The translations under genes and the position numbers were made by a program. Under the pieces are notes generated by a model. That model did not search any database, was not told the origin of the DNA, and worked only from the letters and a program-made list of their open reading frames with translations. Positions 1 through 5,404 of a stretch of DNA of 14,547 bases are shown piece by piece. Numbering within the stretch: the stretch's first letter is position 1; each line of letters begins with the position of its first letter. This DNA comes from Candidatus Nomurabacteria bacterium (GTDB taxonomy: Bacteria; Patescibacteriota; Minisyncoccia; Phycocordibacterales; UBA9973), in contig CALRFE010000013.1 of NCBI GenBank assembly GCA_943356425.1, forward strand, positions 1 through 14,547, written 5' to 3'.

Positions 1-200
1 ATACCACAACCAGAAAAGAAGTTCAAAAATCAAAAAAATTGATTGTTATTCAAAAATTGTTCGAGGCGGAGGGTATCGATACCAGGAACAGGAACTGCTG
101 CAAGGAGACGGAACAGCACAAAAATACCGAGCATGAAAATAACTCTCCTGCGGAGGAATCGGTCAGAGAACACTGTTTTTATTTTTTGCCCAATAGTCAT
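1..200 (-). CDS. secY: Protein translocase subunit SecY, N-terminal part (runs off left edge)
   Basis: SecY is the pore subunit of the Sec translocon in the inner membrane. Reading the minus strand from the ATG at 200-198 gives 66 uninterrupted codons to the window edge. They match the SecY N-terminus: a basic amphipathic start (residues 2-20), then a hydrophobic segment containing FRLLAAVPVPGID (about 30-42), then a LEQF...FFDFLNFFSG stretch, which is the usual beginning of the first periplasmic region. The start lies 6 nt after the L15 stop, the usual spc-operon order L15-SecY. No Shine-Dalgarno motif precedes it. The gene is truncated only by the window, and the frame is open to base 1. 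Confidence 0.93.
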
Positions 201-206
201 AGATTT

Positions 207-641
207 TTATTTAGCGACTGATCCGCCTGCTTTTTCAATCGCGGCAAGCGCACCTTTTGAGACCGTACAACCGACGATGCTCAATTTTTTATCGAGCGTC
301 CCGTCAGCAAGAATTTTTACTTTTGGAAGAAAGCCTTTTGATTTTGAGAGTACGCCGTTGTCGATGAGCGTCTTTGGAGACACCGTCGCGCCTGACTGGA
401 ATGCTTTGCTCAAAATATCAAGTGTGATAGAAACCGGTTTTGGAGTGATCGAATTGAATTTATATCCACGGCGCTTCGGGAGCTTCTTGATGATGTCGCG
501 CATTTCTGGACGCTTCTTGTGTCCTGCACGAGCATTCTGTCCTTTCGTACCTCGTCCGCTCGTCTTACCATGACGGCCTCCGCGACCGACAATCTTTCTG
601 CTCTTTAATTTAGTTTTTGGAGTTACTTGATGGATTTGCAT
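207..641 (-). CDS. rplO: 50S ribosomal protein L15 (uL15)
   Basis: L15 is a late-assembly 23S rRNA-binding protein of the large subunit. The 144-residue product has the family's diagnostic N-terminus: a lysine/arginine-rich leader, then the glycine-arginine loop GRGGRHGKTSGRGTKGQNAR at residues 19-38. A central RRGYKFNSI segment and the C-terminal KLSIVGCTVSKGALAAIEKAGG follow. The length is normal for bacteria. It sits between S5 (28 nt upstream) and secY (6 nt downstream). The 28-nt gap to S5 is where rpmD (L30) would lie in most bacteria, and it is far too short to hold it. Confidence 0.97.
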   Translation of the reverse strand: MQIHQVTPKTKLKSRKIVGRGGRHGKTSGRGTKGQNARAGHKKRPEMRDIIKKLPKRRGYKFNSITPKPVSITLDILSKAFQSGATVSPKTLIDNGVLSKSKGFLPKVKILADGTLDKKLSIVGCTVSKGALAAIEKAGGSVAK

Positions 642-669
642 AAAATTTATTTACGTTAGTACGAATTAC

Positions 670-1305
670 CTATGCTTGTGTTACTTCAGGAGTTTCGGCA
701 ACGAGATGCGCATTGCGCGGAGTCGAGATCATCTCGAGCGCTTTCATAACAGCACGTGCGTTGTTCAATTTGTTTTTACTACCAGAGAAAACTTTTGAAG
801 TGACATCTTTAACACCAGCGAGGTTCAAAAGATCGCGGATCGCAGATCCAGATACGAGTCCTTTTCCACGGTTTGGCATCATGAATACTTCTGATGCGCC
901 GAACTTTGCGCTGACTTCGTGAGGAATAGAACCGTTCTTGGTCATTTTGATCTTGAGCATGTTCTTTTTTGCGCTCTTCAATGCCTTTGCGATCGCAAGT
1001 GATGTATCGCCTGCTTTTCCGGTACCGAGACCAACTGAACCTTTCTTGTCGCCGATTGCGAGTGCAACAGCAAATGTCATACGGCGTCCTCCAGAGACGA
1101 CACGAGTCACGCGACGGATCGCGAGCATCTTTTGTTCAAATTCTGGACGAGGACGTTCAAAGTGTTCACGACGTGGACCGCCTGAACCAGCTTTGCGAGG
1201 AAATGTTCCACCGCCACGATTACCGCCAGCACTACTATTGCGAAATGATGGACGTGATCCTCCCGCTCCTCCTGTTCCGTGATTTGTTTTTTGTGGTGTA
1301 TCCAT
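670..1305 (-). CDS. rpsE: 30S ribosomal protein S5 (uS5) with Gly/Arg-rich N-terminal extension
   Basis: S5 is a small-subunit protein at the mRNA entry site involved in decoding fidelity. The 211-residue product has the S5 core from about residue 54: FEQKMLAIRRVTRVVSGGRR, then the glycine-rich VGLGTGKAGD at about 91-100. The C-terminal domain includes NRGKGLVSGSAIRDLLNLAG. Family members are usually about 160-170 residues. The excess is a low-complexity Gly/Ser/Arg tail at residues 1-53 with no obvious domain, plausibly an rRNA-contacting extension. A start at Met60 would cut into the core, so the long start is preferred. L18 ends 8 nt upstream, which suggests co-transcription. Confidence 0.96.
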   Translation of the reverse strand: MDTPQKTNHGTGGAGGSRPSFRNSSAGGNRGGGTFPRKAGSGGPRREHFERPRPEFEQKMLAIRRVTRVVSGGRRMTFAVALAIGDKKGSVGLGTGKAGDTSLAIAKALKSAKKNMLKIKMTKNGSIPHEVSAKFGASEVFMMPNRGKGLVSGSAIRDLLNLAGVKDVTSKVFSGSKNKLNNARAVMKALEMISTPRNAHLVAETPEVTQA

Positions 1306-1313
1306 ATAATTTA

Positions 1314-1655
1314 CTAGAATTTAAGACCAGCTTTGCGAGCCTGATCTGCGAGCAATTTTACACGACCGGTGTATTTAAATCCGTTACGATCAAAAATGAC
1401 TGCAGAAACTTTTTTTGCTAAACCTGCTTCGGCAATGAGCGCACCAACTTTTTCTGCGCGTTCAGTCTTGGTACCTTTGTCCATCGTGATATCTGATGCT
1501 TGCGCGATCGTTACGCCCTTATCATCATCGATGAGCTGTGCGTAGATAAATTGGTTCGAGCGAAATACTGAAAGACGTGGCATAGATGAAGTACCAAAAA
1601 TCTTTGCGCGGATCTTTTTCTTGAGACGTATTCTTTTTTCTAGTTTTGTGTTCAT
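1314..1655 (-). CDS. rplR: 50S ribosomal protein L18 (uL18)
   Basis: L18 binds 5S rRNA and helps dock it to the large subunit. The 113-residue product shows the basic N-terminus (KRIRLKKKIRAKI), the PRLSVFRSNQFIYAQLIDD strand that marks the family, and the C-terminal FDRNGFKYTGRVKLLADQAR motif. The length is close to the usual 115-120. It lies between L6 (49-nt spacer containing a repeat) and S5 (8 nt), as in the standard spc order. No Shine-Dalgarno is visible before the ATG. Confidence 0.97.
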   Translation of the reverse strand: MNTKLEKRIRLKKKIRAKIFGTSSMPRLSVFRSNQFIYAQLIDDDKGVTIAQASDITMDKGTKTERAEKVGALIAEAGLAKKVSAVIFDRNGFKYTGRVKLLADQARKAGLKF

Positions 1656-1666
1656 TGTATTTGGTG

Positions 1667-1696
1667 TTTCTATTTTCTATCCGACTATTTTCTATT
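1667..1696. repeat. Intergenic AT-rich repeat, family A (L6/L18 spacer)
   Basis: This 30-nt stretch, built from ctattttcta units around a ccgac core, is identical to bases 4548-4577 in the L24/L5 spacer. It occupies most of the 49-nt gap between rplF and rplR. The other family A members are in the spacers around rplX, rplN and rplV. Confidence 0.75.
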
Positions 1697-1704
1697 TACT
1701 AGTC

Positions 1705-2238
1705 TTACGCTGTCTTCTTTCCTTGTTTTCTTCGGACAACTTCTCCGTCATAATGGAAACCTTTACCCTTGTACGGTTCAGGCTTTTTCATTGCGCGAAC
1801 TGCGGCTGTCCAATGACCAACCAATACCTTAACGATACCACTAACCGTAATGTTGTTCTTTTCAGCAGTAACGGTGAGTCCCTCAGTGATTGGAACGATG
1901 ACAGGGTGAGAAAAGCCGAGCGCGAGTTCAAGATTTTTACCTTTGACTTCTGATTTAAAACCGACTCCTTCCAAGACGAGCTTCTTTGCATATGGAGTGT
2001 TGACGCCTGCGATCATGTTCTTGATGTGTGAAGCATATGTTCCCCAGAGCGCACGTGTTTCAGGATTTTCTTTTTTTGGAAGAAGTGTTACGAGCGGACC
2101 ATCAATAGTGATCGTGATCGTATCGTTGAATTTCTTGGTAAGTGCTCCTTTTGGACCTTTCACAGAAAAAACTCCATCTGTGAGCGAGACTGTGGTTCCT
2201 GTTGGGATATTGATTTGTTGTTTTCCGATACGACTCAT
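1705..2238 (-). CDS. rplF: 50S ribosomal protein L6 (uL6)
   Basis: L6 sits near the sarcin-ricin loop and the factor-binding site of the large subunit. The 177-residue product begins MSRIGKQQINIP, has the two-fold repeated alpha/beta fold typical of L6 (VSLTDGVFSVKGPKGAL near 18-34), and ends with the conserved PEPYKGKGFHYDGEVVRRKQGK. The length is typical. It is 22 nt downstream of S8, the standard order. No Shine-Dalgarno precedes the ATG. Confidence 0.97.
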   Translation of the reverse strand: MSRIGKQQINIPTGTTVSLTDGVFSVKGPKGALTKKFNDTITITIDGPLVTLLPKKENPETRALWGTYASHIKNMIAGVNTPYAKKLVLEGVGFKSEVKGKNLELALGFSHPVIVPITEGLTVTAEKNNITVSGIVKVLVGHWTAAVRAMKKPEPYKGKGFHYDGEVVRRKQGKKTA

Positions 2239-2260
2239 AAAATATTCAAAAAAATTAAGA

Positions 2261-2647
2261 CTACCAAATAGTGAAGAGGACTTCCCCGCCGACGAGTTCT
2301 TTGCGAGCGTCTTTGTCAGCTAAAATACCTTTTGGTGTTGAAAAAATGGTGTTACCGTGTCCTTGCTTGTAGGCCTTGATCTCACGAACGCCCATGTAAA
2401 CGCGGCGTGAAGGCTTTGAAACACGATTGATATCGCGAATACGTGCGATCTTGCCGTTGTATTTGAGTGTAACTTCGAGCACAGGGAGATCTTTCTTCAT
2501 TTTCTTGGTAACTGAGGTGATATACCCTTCTTTGACAAGGCAATTTGCAATAGCAGATTTCAATTTTGAGTATGGAAAAGAAACGGTCTCTTTTTCTGCG
2601 AGACTTGCGTTCTTGATCATGATGAGCATGTTTGAGATTGAATCCAT
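2261..2647 (-). CDS. rpsH: 30S ribosomal protein S8 (uS8)
   Basis: S8 is a primary 16S rRNA-binding protein, and in E. coli it is also the translational repressor of the spc operon. The 128-residue product has the standard N-terminus (MDSISNMLIMIKNAS), a middle region with RDINRVSKPSRRVYMG, and the C-terminal STPKGILADKDARKELVGGEV signature. The length is typical. It follows S14 after a 93-nt spacer, unusually long for this cluster. That spacer carries a 39-nt sequence also found upstream of rplV, and an 11-bp inverted repeat (2668-2678 with 2714-2724). Whether S8 regulates this operon cannot be told from the sequence. Confidence 0.97.
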   Translation of the reverse strand: MDSISNMLIMIKNASLAEKETVSFPYSKLKSAIANCLVKEGYITSVTKKMKKDLPVLEVTLKYNGKIARIRDINRVSKPSRRVYMGVREIKAYKQGHGNTIFSTPKGILADKDARKELVGGEVLFTIW

Positions 2648-2648
2648 A

Positions 2649-2687
2649 TGATTTAGATTAAAGATTTAAGAGAAGAGATAAAAGATG
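2649..2687. repeat. Intergenic repeat, family B, copy 1 (upstream of rpsH)
   Basis: This 39-nt sequence directly abuts the rpsH start and matches 7452-7490, upstream of rplV, with one mismatch. On the minus strand it forms a pyrimidine-rich leader just before the ATG and has no Shine-Dalgarno. Its purine-rich part (2668-2678) is complementary over 11 bp to 2714-2724, so this spacer could fold into a long-loop hairpin. Confidence 0.75.
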
Positions 2688-2740
2688 GATTTGAGTTAGT
2701 GTGTTCTCTATACTCTCTTCTCTTTTATCTTTACTCTTCA

Positions 2741-2926
2741 TTACCATGACGATTTGCGGACGCCTGGAATTTTTCCATCGTTCGCGAGCTCGCGGAAGCA
2801 GATACGGCAGACGCCGAAATCACGCATAAAACCACGACCACGACCACAACGAAAACAGCGGTTTTTTGCCCGTGTTGAAAATTTTGGCTTTCTTGTTGAA
2901 CGATATACGGTTGATGTCTTTGCCAT
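2741..2926 (-). CDS. rpsN: 30S ribosomal protein S14, zinc-binding type Z (uS14)
   Basis: S14 binds the head of the small subunit. At 61 residues this is the short zinc-ribbon form: C24-x2-C27 (CFRCG) and C40-x2-C43 (CRICF) supply four zinc ligands. The ending FRELANDGKIPGVRKSSW is the classical S14 C-terminus. It is normally directly downstream of L5; here a plus-strand kinase gene separates the two. It therefore appears to be the first gene of a second transcription unit, with its own promoter about 120 nt upstream (3045-3073). The predicted leader is about 110 nt. No Shine-Dalgarno is visible. Confidence 0.97.
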   Translation of the reverse strand: MAKTSTVYRSTRKPKFSTRAKNRCFRCGRGRGFMRDFGVCRICFRELANDGKIPGVRKSSW

Positions 2927-2981
2927 AATAAAAAATACGAGGCTTTAATCACCCTGGTATCTCGCTTCTTTGCTTCATCCC

Positions 2982-2995
2982 CCTTACGAGTAAGG
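2982..2995. other. Small hairpin in the predicted rpsN leader
   Basis: Bases ccttacgagtaagg form a 5-bp stem with a 4-nt loop in the roughly 110-nt leader between the predicted rpsN promoter and its start codon. It might be a small leader structure. Nothing else in 2927-3044 resembles a gene. Confidence 0.3.
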
Positions 2996-3044
2996 AAAAC
3001 AAAGGAGAAAAGCGGACCATAGGGCAAAATATGCCTGTAGAGAC

Positions 3045-3073
3045 ATACTAGCAGATTGGAATAACCATGTCAA
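3045..3073 (-). promoter_or_regulatory. Predicted sigma70-type promoter for rpsN-rpsH-...-secY
   Basis: On the minus strand a perfect TTGACA (3073-3068) is followed after exactly 17 nt by TAGTAT (3050-3045, 4/6 to TATAAT). It is correctly placed to drive S14 and the genes after it, which the inserted antisense kinase and its terminator cut off from the upstream ribosomal promoter. The 20 nt ending at the -35 box (3087-3068) match the sequence upstream of the pyrF promoter at 17 of 20 positions. Confidence 0.7.
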
Positions 3074-3083
3074 ATACTCGCTC

Positions 3084-3141
3084 GGAATATGCTGATTTTA
3101 AAACTCGGCGCTCCGCGATAGTTTTAAAATCAGCATATTCC
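3084..3141. repeat. Perfect 22-bp inverted repeat in the divergent rpsN/kinase intergenic region
   Basis: Bases 3084-3105 are the exact reverse complement of 3120-3141, with a 14-nt centre that can add a 3-bp GCG/CGC stem. The heptamer ctcgctc occurs on both sides (3077-3083 and 3141-3147), like a target-site duplication, although the right copy shares one base with the arm. It lies immediately upstream of the rpsN promoter and lacks a T-tract, so it is not a typical terminator. It could be a MITE-like hairpin element, a protein-binding palindrome or a cruciform. Confidence 0.85.
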
Positions 3142-3220
3142 TCGCTCATTACCGGAGAAATACAAATTCGACGCTAACGCCATAGTTTAAAAAAGATATA
3201 TTCTATGCTTAAATGGATAC

Positions 3221-3799
3221 ATGCAGAAAAAACACATCATTACGCTTGCAGGAAAATTGGGTAGCGGAAAATCTTCGACCGCAAATCGCGTTGCGGAAAT
3301 TTTGGGATACACGCGAGCTTCGACGGGAGACTTTATGCGCGAGCTTGCAGACAAACGCGGAATCACCCTCGGAGAACTTGGCGCACTCGCCGAAAAAGAT
3401 CCTGCGATCGATGTGGAACTTGATGACTACAATCGCACAACGGGAGAAAAAGAAAATGTCGTCCTTGATTCACGACTTGGATTTTTCTTCATACCGGAAT
3501 CATTCAAAGTGTTTCTCGAACTTGATCCGACGATTGCAGCAGAGCGTATTTTGAAAGACGCTGAAAAAAATCCTGCACGACACAAAGAAGTCCGCGGAGA
3601 ATACAACACCGTAGAAGCGATCAGTGCAGCAATCAGCAAAAGACTTGCGAGCGAGCGAACACGGTATCTTGAGAGTTATGGTATTAAAGACCAGACCGCA
3701 CATGAGCAATTTGTCCTTGTGATCGATACGGCCACCCTTCCGCTTGAGGGAGTCGCGGAGAAGATCGTAGAGGAATACAAGAAGTGGCTGGAGAAATAG
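3221..3799 (+). CDS. cmk: Cytidylate kinase-like P-loop NMP kinase (archaeal-type CMK family)
   Basis: This probably phosphorylates CMP/dCMP with ATP, feeding CTP and dCTP synthesis in the cytoplasm. The 192-residue product starts with a beta strand and a Walker A loop GKLGSGKS (residues 11-18). Then come STGDFMRELADKRGITLGE (34-52) and KDPAIDVELDD (59-69), which match the layout of the archaeal-type cytidylate kinases (an SAGxxFRELAxxRGMSLEE-like block followed by DPEIDxELD). VVLDSRLG (80-87) aligns with their VVLEGRLAG. A helical C-terminus follows. The substrate is inferred from family resemblance; a related small-molecule kinase remains possible. It is antisense to, and inserted between, rplE and rpsN. 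The stop is followed by a strong terminator at 3840-3878. No clear promoter or Shine-Dalgarno was found for it. Confidence 0.82.
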   Translation: MQKKHIITLAGKLGSGKSSTANRVAEILGYTRASTGDFMRELADKRGITLGELGALAEKDPAIDVELDDYNRTTGEKENVVLDSRLGFFFIPESFKVFLELDPTIAAERILKDAEKNPARHKEVRGEYNTVEAISAAISKRLASERTRYLESYGIKDQTAHEQFVLVIDTATLPLEGVAEKIVEEYKKWLEK

Positions 3800-3805
3800 A
3801 ACCTA

Positions 3806-3831
3806 GATACCGGATCAAGTCCGGCATGACA
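3806..3831. repeat. Short palindrome-bearing repeat-like motif (ccggatcaagtccgg core)
   Basis: Between the kinase stop and the terminator lies a 26-nt segment whose core ccggatcaagtccgg (3810-3824) is a 5-bp stem with a 5-nt loop, followed by catgaca. Translated on the minus strand it reads CHAGLDPVS, a peptide I recall from many spurious ORFs over dispersed repeats in unrelated bacterial genomes. I recognise it from memory only. Only this one copy is seen in the window. Confidence 0.45.
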
Positions 3832-3839
3832 CAATCGGA

Positions 3840-3878
3840 AATCAAAAATGCGACGCCTTCGGCGTCGCATTTTTGATT
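3840..3878. terminator. Strong bidirectional terminator between kinase (+) and rplE (-)
   Basis: Perfect 18-bp arms (3840-3857 and 3861-3878) enclose a ttc loop. The GC-rich inner stem (gcgacgcc/ggcgtcgc) is flanked by an A-run on one side and a T-run on the other, so it can act in both directions. It sits exactly between the convergent stops of the kinase and rplE. Confidence 0.92.
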
Positions 3879-3925
3879 GTATCTTTCTTTACTCTCTTCT
3901 TTTTGCTCTTTGCTTTTACTTGTTA

Positions 3926-4486
3926 TTATTTCTTCTTCCCTGCTGTTTCTTCTTTGAACGGAATGCCGATCATTTCGAAAAATGCGAGCGCTTCAGGACG
4001 AGTTTTTGCAGTTGTAACGATCGTGATACCAAGACCGAAAACATCTTTCAATTCTTCATCAGCTGTTTCAGGGAAAATCGTGTGTTCCTTAATCGGCATA
4101 GTGAGATTCCCGATATCATCGACGATCTTGCGATCGATACCACGGAAGTCTTTGGTACGAGGAAGTGAGATATTGATGAGTTTGTCGAGGAAACTGTACA
4201 TGCGTGCACCGCGGAGCGTTGCCATGACACCGATCGGATCGCCTTGGCGGACTTTGAAACTCGCGATCGATTTCTTTGCAGGACGAAGACCAGCTTTTTG
4301 CCCAGCGATCTTGCCGAGGCGGCCAACAATAAAATCATTACGATTTTTATCGCGCTTGATACCACTACCAGTTCCAGTCGTAACAACGACCTTCACGATG
4401 TGCGGAGCAGCCATCTTGTTCTTGTATCCAAATTTGCCTTTCAAATCAGCAAATGCTTTTTCTTCTTTTTGTTTTACGGTAATCAT
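3926..4486 (-). CDS. rplE: 50S ribosomal protein L5 (uL5)
   Basis: L5 binds 5S rRNA and contacts P-site tRNA in the central protuberance. The 186-residue product has the family landmarks KIVVTTG-like (VKVVVTTGTGSG, about 32-43), the block GQKAGLRPAKKSIASFKVRQGDPIGVMATLRG, then LPRTKDFRGI, and ends with the ITIVTTAKTRPEALAFFEMIGIPF motif. The length is near the usual 180. It is the last gene of the upstream minus-strand unit, ending 48 nt before the strong terminator. In most bacteria S14 follows directly, but here the order is interrupted by the antisense kinase. Confidence 0.97.
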   Translation of the reverse strand: MITVKQKEEKAFADLKGKFGYKNKMAAPHIVKVVVTTGTGSGIKRDKNRNDFIVGRLGKIAGQKAGLRPAKKSIASFKVRQGDPIGVMATLRGARMYSFLDKLINISLPRTKDFRGIDRKIVDDIGNLTMPIKEHTIFPETADEELKDVFGLGITIVTTAKTRPEALAFFEMIGIPFKEETAGKKK

Positions 4487-4498
4487 AAGGGTTTAGTA

Positions 4499-4577
4499 AA
4501 TAGAAAATAGTTAGTAGTAAATAGTGTGGAATTAATTGTGTTTGTAATTTCTATTTTCTATCCGACTATTTTCTATT
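4499..4577. repeat. Intergenic AT-rich repeat/hairpin, family A (L5/L24 spacer)
   Basis: The 103-nt spacer consists of a purine-rich tagaaaatag/tagtagtaaatag half and a pyrimidine-rich ctattttcta half. Bases 4499-4510 are the exact 12-bp reverse complement of 4566-4577. Bases 4548-4577 are identical to 1667-1696. The first half closely matches the L24/L14 spacer. Stops (TAG/TAA) occur in several frames. Confidence 0.75.
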
Positions 4578-4589
4578 CGACTGTGTTAT

Positions 4590-4892
4590 TTATATCTCTT
4601 GTCCGCTTTTTCGTGCAATGCGGACTTTCTTATCACCGACTTTTTTAGCGCCGATTCGGGTCGCTTTGCCGGTCTTCGGATCAACAACTTGCATATTCGA
4701 AGCATGCATCGGATGGGTCACGTCGACGACTTGGCCTTTGCCACCGCCAGAACGTGCGCGCTGATGCTTCTTGAATGAGTTCAACCCTTCAACCAATACG
4801 CGATTTCTATCAGGAAATACACGGACAACTTTGCCCTTCTTGCCTTTATCTTTACCTGCGGTAATTATTACATTGTCTCCTTTTTTAATCAT
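4590..4892 (-). CDS. rplX: 50S ribosomal protein L24 (uL24)
   Basis: L24 is an early 50S assembly initiator. The 100-residue product carries the KOW motif at its N-terminus (KGDNVIITAGKDKGKKGKVV, about 3-22), followed by RNRVLVEGLNSFKKHQRA and a C-terminal region with HPMHASNMQVVDPKTGKATRIG. The length is typical. It lies between L14 and L5, both separated by about 100-nt repeat-filled spacers, unusually loose for this operon. Confidence 0.97.
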   Translation of the reverse strand: MIKKGDNVIITAGKDKGKKGKVVRVFPDRNRVLVEGLNSFKKHQRARSGGGKGQVVDVTHPMHASNMQVVDPKTGKATRIGAKKVGDKKVRIARKSGQEI

Positions 4893-4904
4893 TGGGGTTT
4901 AGTT

Positions 4905-4975
4905 AGTAGAAAATAGTTAGTAGTAAGTAGTGTGAAGTTCGTAATTTTTGTAATTCCTATTTACTATTTTCTACT
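4905..4975. repeat. Intergenic AT-rich repeat/hairpin, family A (L24/L14 spacer)
   Basis: This has the same architecture as the L5/L24 spacer: agtagaaaatag (4905-4916) is the exact reverse complement of 4964-4975. The purine half closely matches 4502-4527. It fills most of the 98-nt rplX/rplN gap. Confidence 0.75.
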
Positions 4976-4990
4976 ATCTACTTACTGTAT

Positions 4991-5362
4991 TTATAAAACT
5001 TCCGGTGCTAATGAAACAATTTTCTGAAATCCTCGTTCTGCGAGTTCGCGTGGAATTGGACCGAATACGCGTCCTGCTTTTGGATCTTTCTTTCCTTTTT
5101 CTAAAATGACCACCGCGTTGTCATCAAAACGGATGTACGAACCATCTTTGCGACGGAATGCATTGCGTTGACGAACAACAACCGCCTGGTGAACATCTTT
5201 CTTTTTGACACCTTTACGAGGTTCTGCAACTTTGACTGAGATGATCACGAGGTCGCCGATCGAAGCATAGCGGCGATGTGCAGCACCGAGTACTTTGAAG
5301 ACCTTGCCGACTTTACCGCCGGCGTTATCTGTGATTTTTACAACTGATCCATCTTGTATCAT
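4991..5362 (-). CDS. rplN: 50S ribosomal protein L14 (uL14)
   Basis: L14 lies at the subunit interface (bridge B8). The 123-residue product has TDNAGGKVGKVFKVLG near residues 11-26, the basic block EPRKGVKKKDVHQAVVVRQR, and the signature SYIRFDDNAVVI followed by GRVFGPIPRELAERGFQKIVSLAPEVL at the end. The length is the standard 122-123. It is flanked by S17 upstream and L24 downstream, both across family A repeat spacers. Confidence 0.98.
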   Translation of the reverse strand: MIQDGSVVKITDNAGGKVGKVFKVLGAAHRRYASIGDLVIISVKVAEPRKGVKKKDVHQAVVVRQRNAFRRKDGSYIRFDDNAVVILEKGKKDPKAGRVFGPIPRELAERGFQKIVSLAPEVL

Positions 5363-5367
5363 ATAAA

Positions 5368-5399
5368 TTAGTAAGTAGTTAGTAGTAAATAGTTAGTAG
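5368..5399. repeat. Intergenic AT-rich repeat, family A (L14/S17 spacer)
   Basis: Nearly all of the 42-nt rplN/rpsQ spacer is made of reiterated tagtaagtag / tagttagtag / taaatag units, the purine-rich half of the family A elements, without the pyrimidine-rich partner. Confidence 0.65.
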
Positions 5400-5404
5400 A
5401 AATA

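Noticed and set aside
43..573. Open reading frame of 176 codons on the plus strand over rplO and secY
   Set aside because: It is antisense to clear L15 and SecY coding sequence and its translation resembles no protein family; it is a shadow frame.
938..1282. Plus-strand open frame opposite rpsE
   Set aside because: Pro/Arg-rich translation arises from the Gly/Arg-rich S5 extension read on the opposite strand; S5 is unambiguous.
2731..3027. 98-codon minus-strand frame overlapping rpsN and its leader
   Set aside because: It is out of frame with the intact zinc-ribbon S14 and contains a poly-Val artefact from that coding sequence.
3100..3125. Possibility that the 3084-3141 inverted repeat is an intrinsic terminator
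   Set aside because: It has no T-run on either side of the stem end and lies upstream of both divergent genes, where no transcript would need terminating.
3142..3220. Promoter for the kinase gene
   Set aside because: TATATT and TATGCT occur near 3197-3209 but no acceptable -35 lies at 16-18 nt; I could not support a call.
3676..3870. Minus-strand ORF opposite the kinase 3' end, starting in the terminator
   Set aside because: Its arginine-rich start is the terminator stem and its CHAGLDPVS is the repeat-like motif; not a plausible gene.
4499..4577. CRISPR-like array in the ribosomal spacers
   Set aside because: The repeats are low-complexity, of variable length, and have no unique spacers of constant size or cas genes nearby.
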